Assembly (NCBI RefSeq): GCF_014648055.1
Contig: NZ_BMQJ01000002.1
Coordinates: 62,001-126,000 of the forward strand
From: Streptosporangium pseudovulgare
Lineage (GTDB): Bacteria; Actinomycetota; Actinomycetes; Streptosporangiales; Streptosporangiaceae
Length of the DNA: 64,000 nt
Reading direction: 5' to 3'
Shown here: piece after piece, positions 63,787-64,000 of the stretch
Position numbering within the stretch: the stretch's first letter is position 1
Layout: every line of letters begins with the position of its first letter
Notes under the pieces: generated by a model
The model's input: only the letters and a program-made list of their open reading frames with translations
The model's database searches: none
Told to the model about the DNA's origin: nothing
Translations under genes and position numbers: made by a program

Positions 63787-64000
63787 ATGCGACGAAGGAC
63801 AGGACTGGCGATGGCCGGGGCCGCGGCCCTGATCTGGGGCGAGTGGTTGAACTGGCGCTGGTCTCGGGCTCTCGTGGGAAGCGGTGAGGGCGATTCCGAG
63901 GCCGTGGTCGTGCTGGGCTACCGGAACCCCCAGGCGACGGCGAACTTCGTCAACCGCTGGCGGGTCCGCGCCGGCATTCGCTCCATCGCCGCCGGCCGCC
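63787..64000 (+). CDS. YdcF family (DUF218) protein, 5' part
   Basis: The first 71 codons of a gene cut by the window end. After an N-terminal membrane helix (TGLAMAGAAALIWGEWLNW) the DUF218 start is visible: EAVVVLGYRNPQATANFVNRWRVRAGIRS, as in YdcF/SanA-like proteins of actinomycetes. The function of the family is unsettled. Confidence 0.85.
   Translation, partial: MRRRTGLAMAGAAALIWGEWLNWRWSRALVGSGEGDSEAVVVLGYRNPQATANFVNRWRVRAGIRSIAAGR

Overview
The window is very GC-rich and densely coded, with GTG and TTG starts, GTGA/ATGA stop-start overlaps and likely leaderless promoters. Together with a CelR/CebR-type cellulose operator, a RamCSAB-like lanthipeptide operon and a DUF5685-like protein, this points to a filamentous actinomycete, most likely Streptosporangiaceae or a relative (inference; no rRNA or tRNA gene is visible).

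Layout. 0-4 kb: a PhoP/MprA-type two-component pair and a phytoene-desaturase-family oxidoreductase, all on the minus strand. 4.4-8.2 kb: pseudouridine catabolism (psuG plus a PfkB kinase) and an unrecognised 587-aa protein. 8.5-9.6 kb: a divergent DoxX/MarR pair with two identical-consensus palindromic operators between them. 9.8-12.6 kb: a secreted GH6-CBM2 cellulase under a perfect CelR/CebR box, then a protein with an extreme cysteine-rich tail. 12.7-19.5 kb: a leucine/isovalerate catabolic operon (carboxyltransferase, biotin carboxylase, HMG-CoA lyase, acyl-CoA dehydrogenase) divergent from a TetR regulator. 19.5-26.5 kb: two secreted proteins, a fused E1 alpha-beta 2-oxoacid dehydrogenase, a small coiled-coil protein, CorA and an M50B-like membrane protease.

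26.5-36.8 kb is the most interesting region: a class III lanthipeptide operon. It has a LanKC synthetase, three tandem 43-aa precursors closely resembling RamS (the SapB precursor), two half ABC transporters and a translationally coupled prolyl oligopeptidase that could remove the leader after a conserved Pro12. A NarL-type orphan response regulator, placed like RamR next to a ram cluster, converges on it; the two stop codons overlap inside one hairpin.

36.9-44.3 kb: a lower-GC insert with an FAD monooxygenase and a TetR regulator that carry matching palindromes, then an esterase/cupin/MFS set and a histidine kinase with no response regulator after it. 44.5-52.6 kb: an SDR, then a three-gene overlapping operon whose last member is an SMC/MukB-like ATPase (MukBEF/Mks/Wadjet-like architecture without an adjacent JetD nuclease), followed by a ThrE-type exporter. 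52.7-55.6 kb: a NarL-type two-component system divergent from a membrane protein, with a 32-bp-phased set of identical palindromes between them. 55.6-60.8 kb: sbcD-sbcC. 60.9-64 kb: two alpha/beta hydrolases and the start of a YdcF-family protein cut by the window end.
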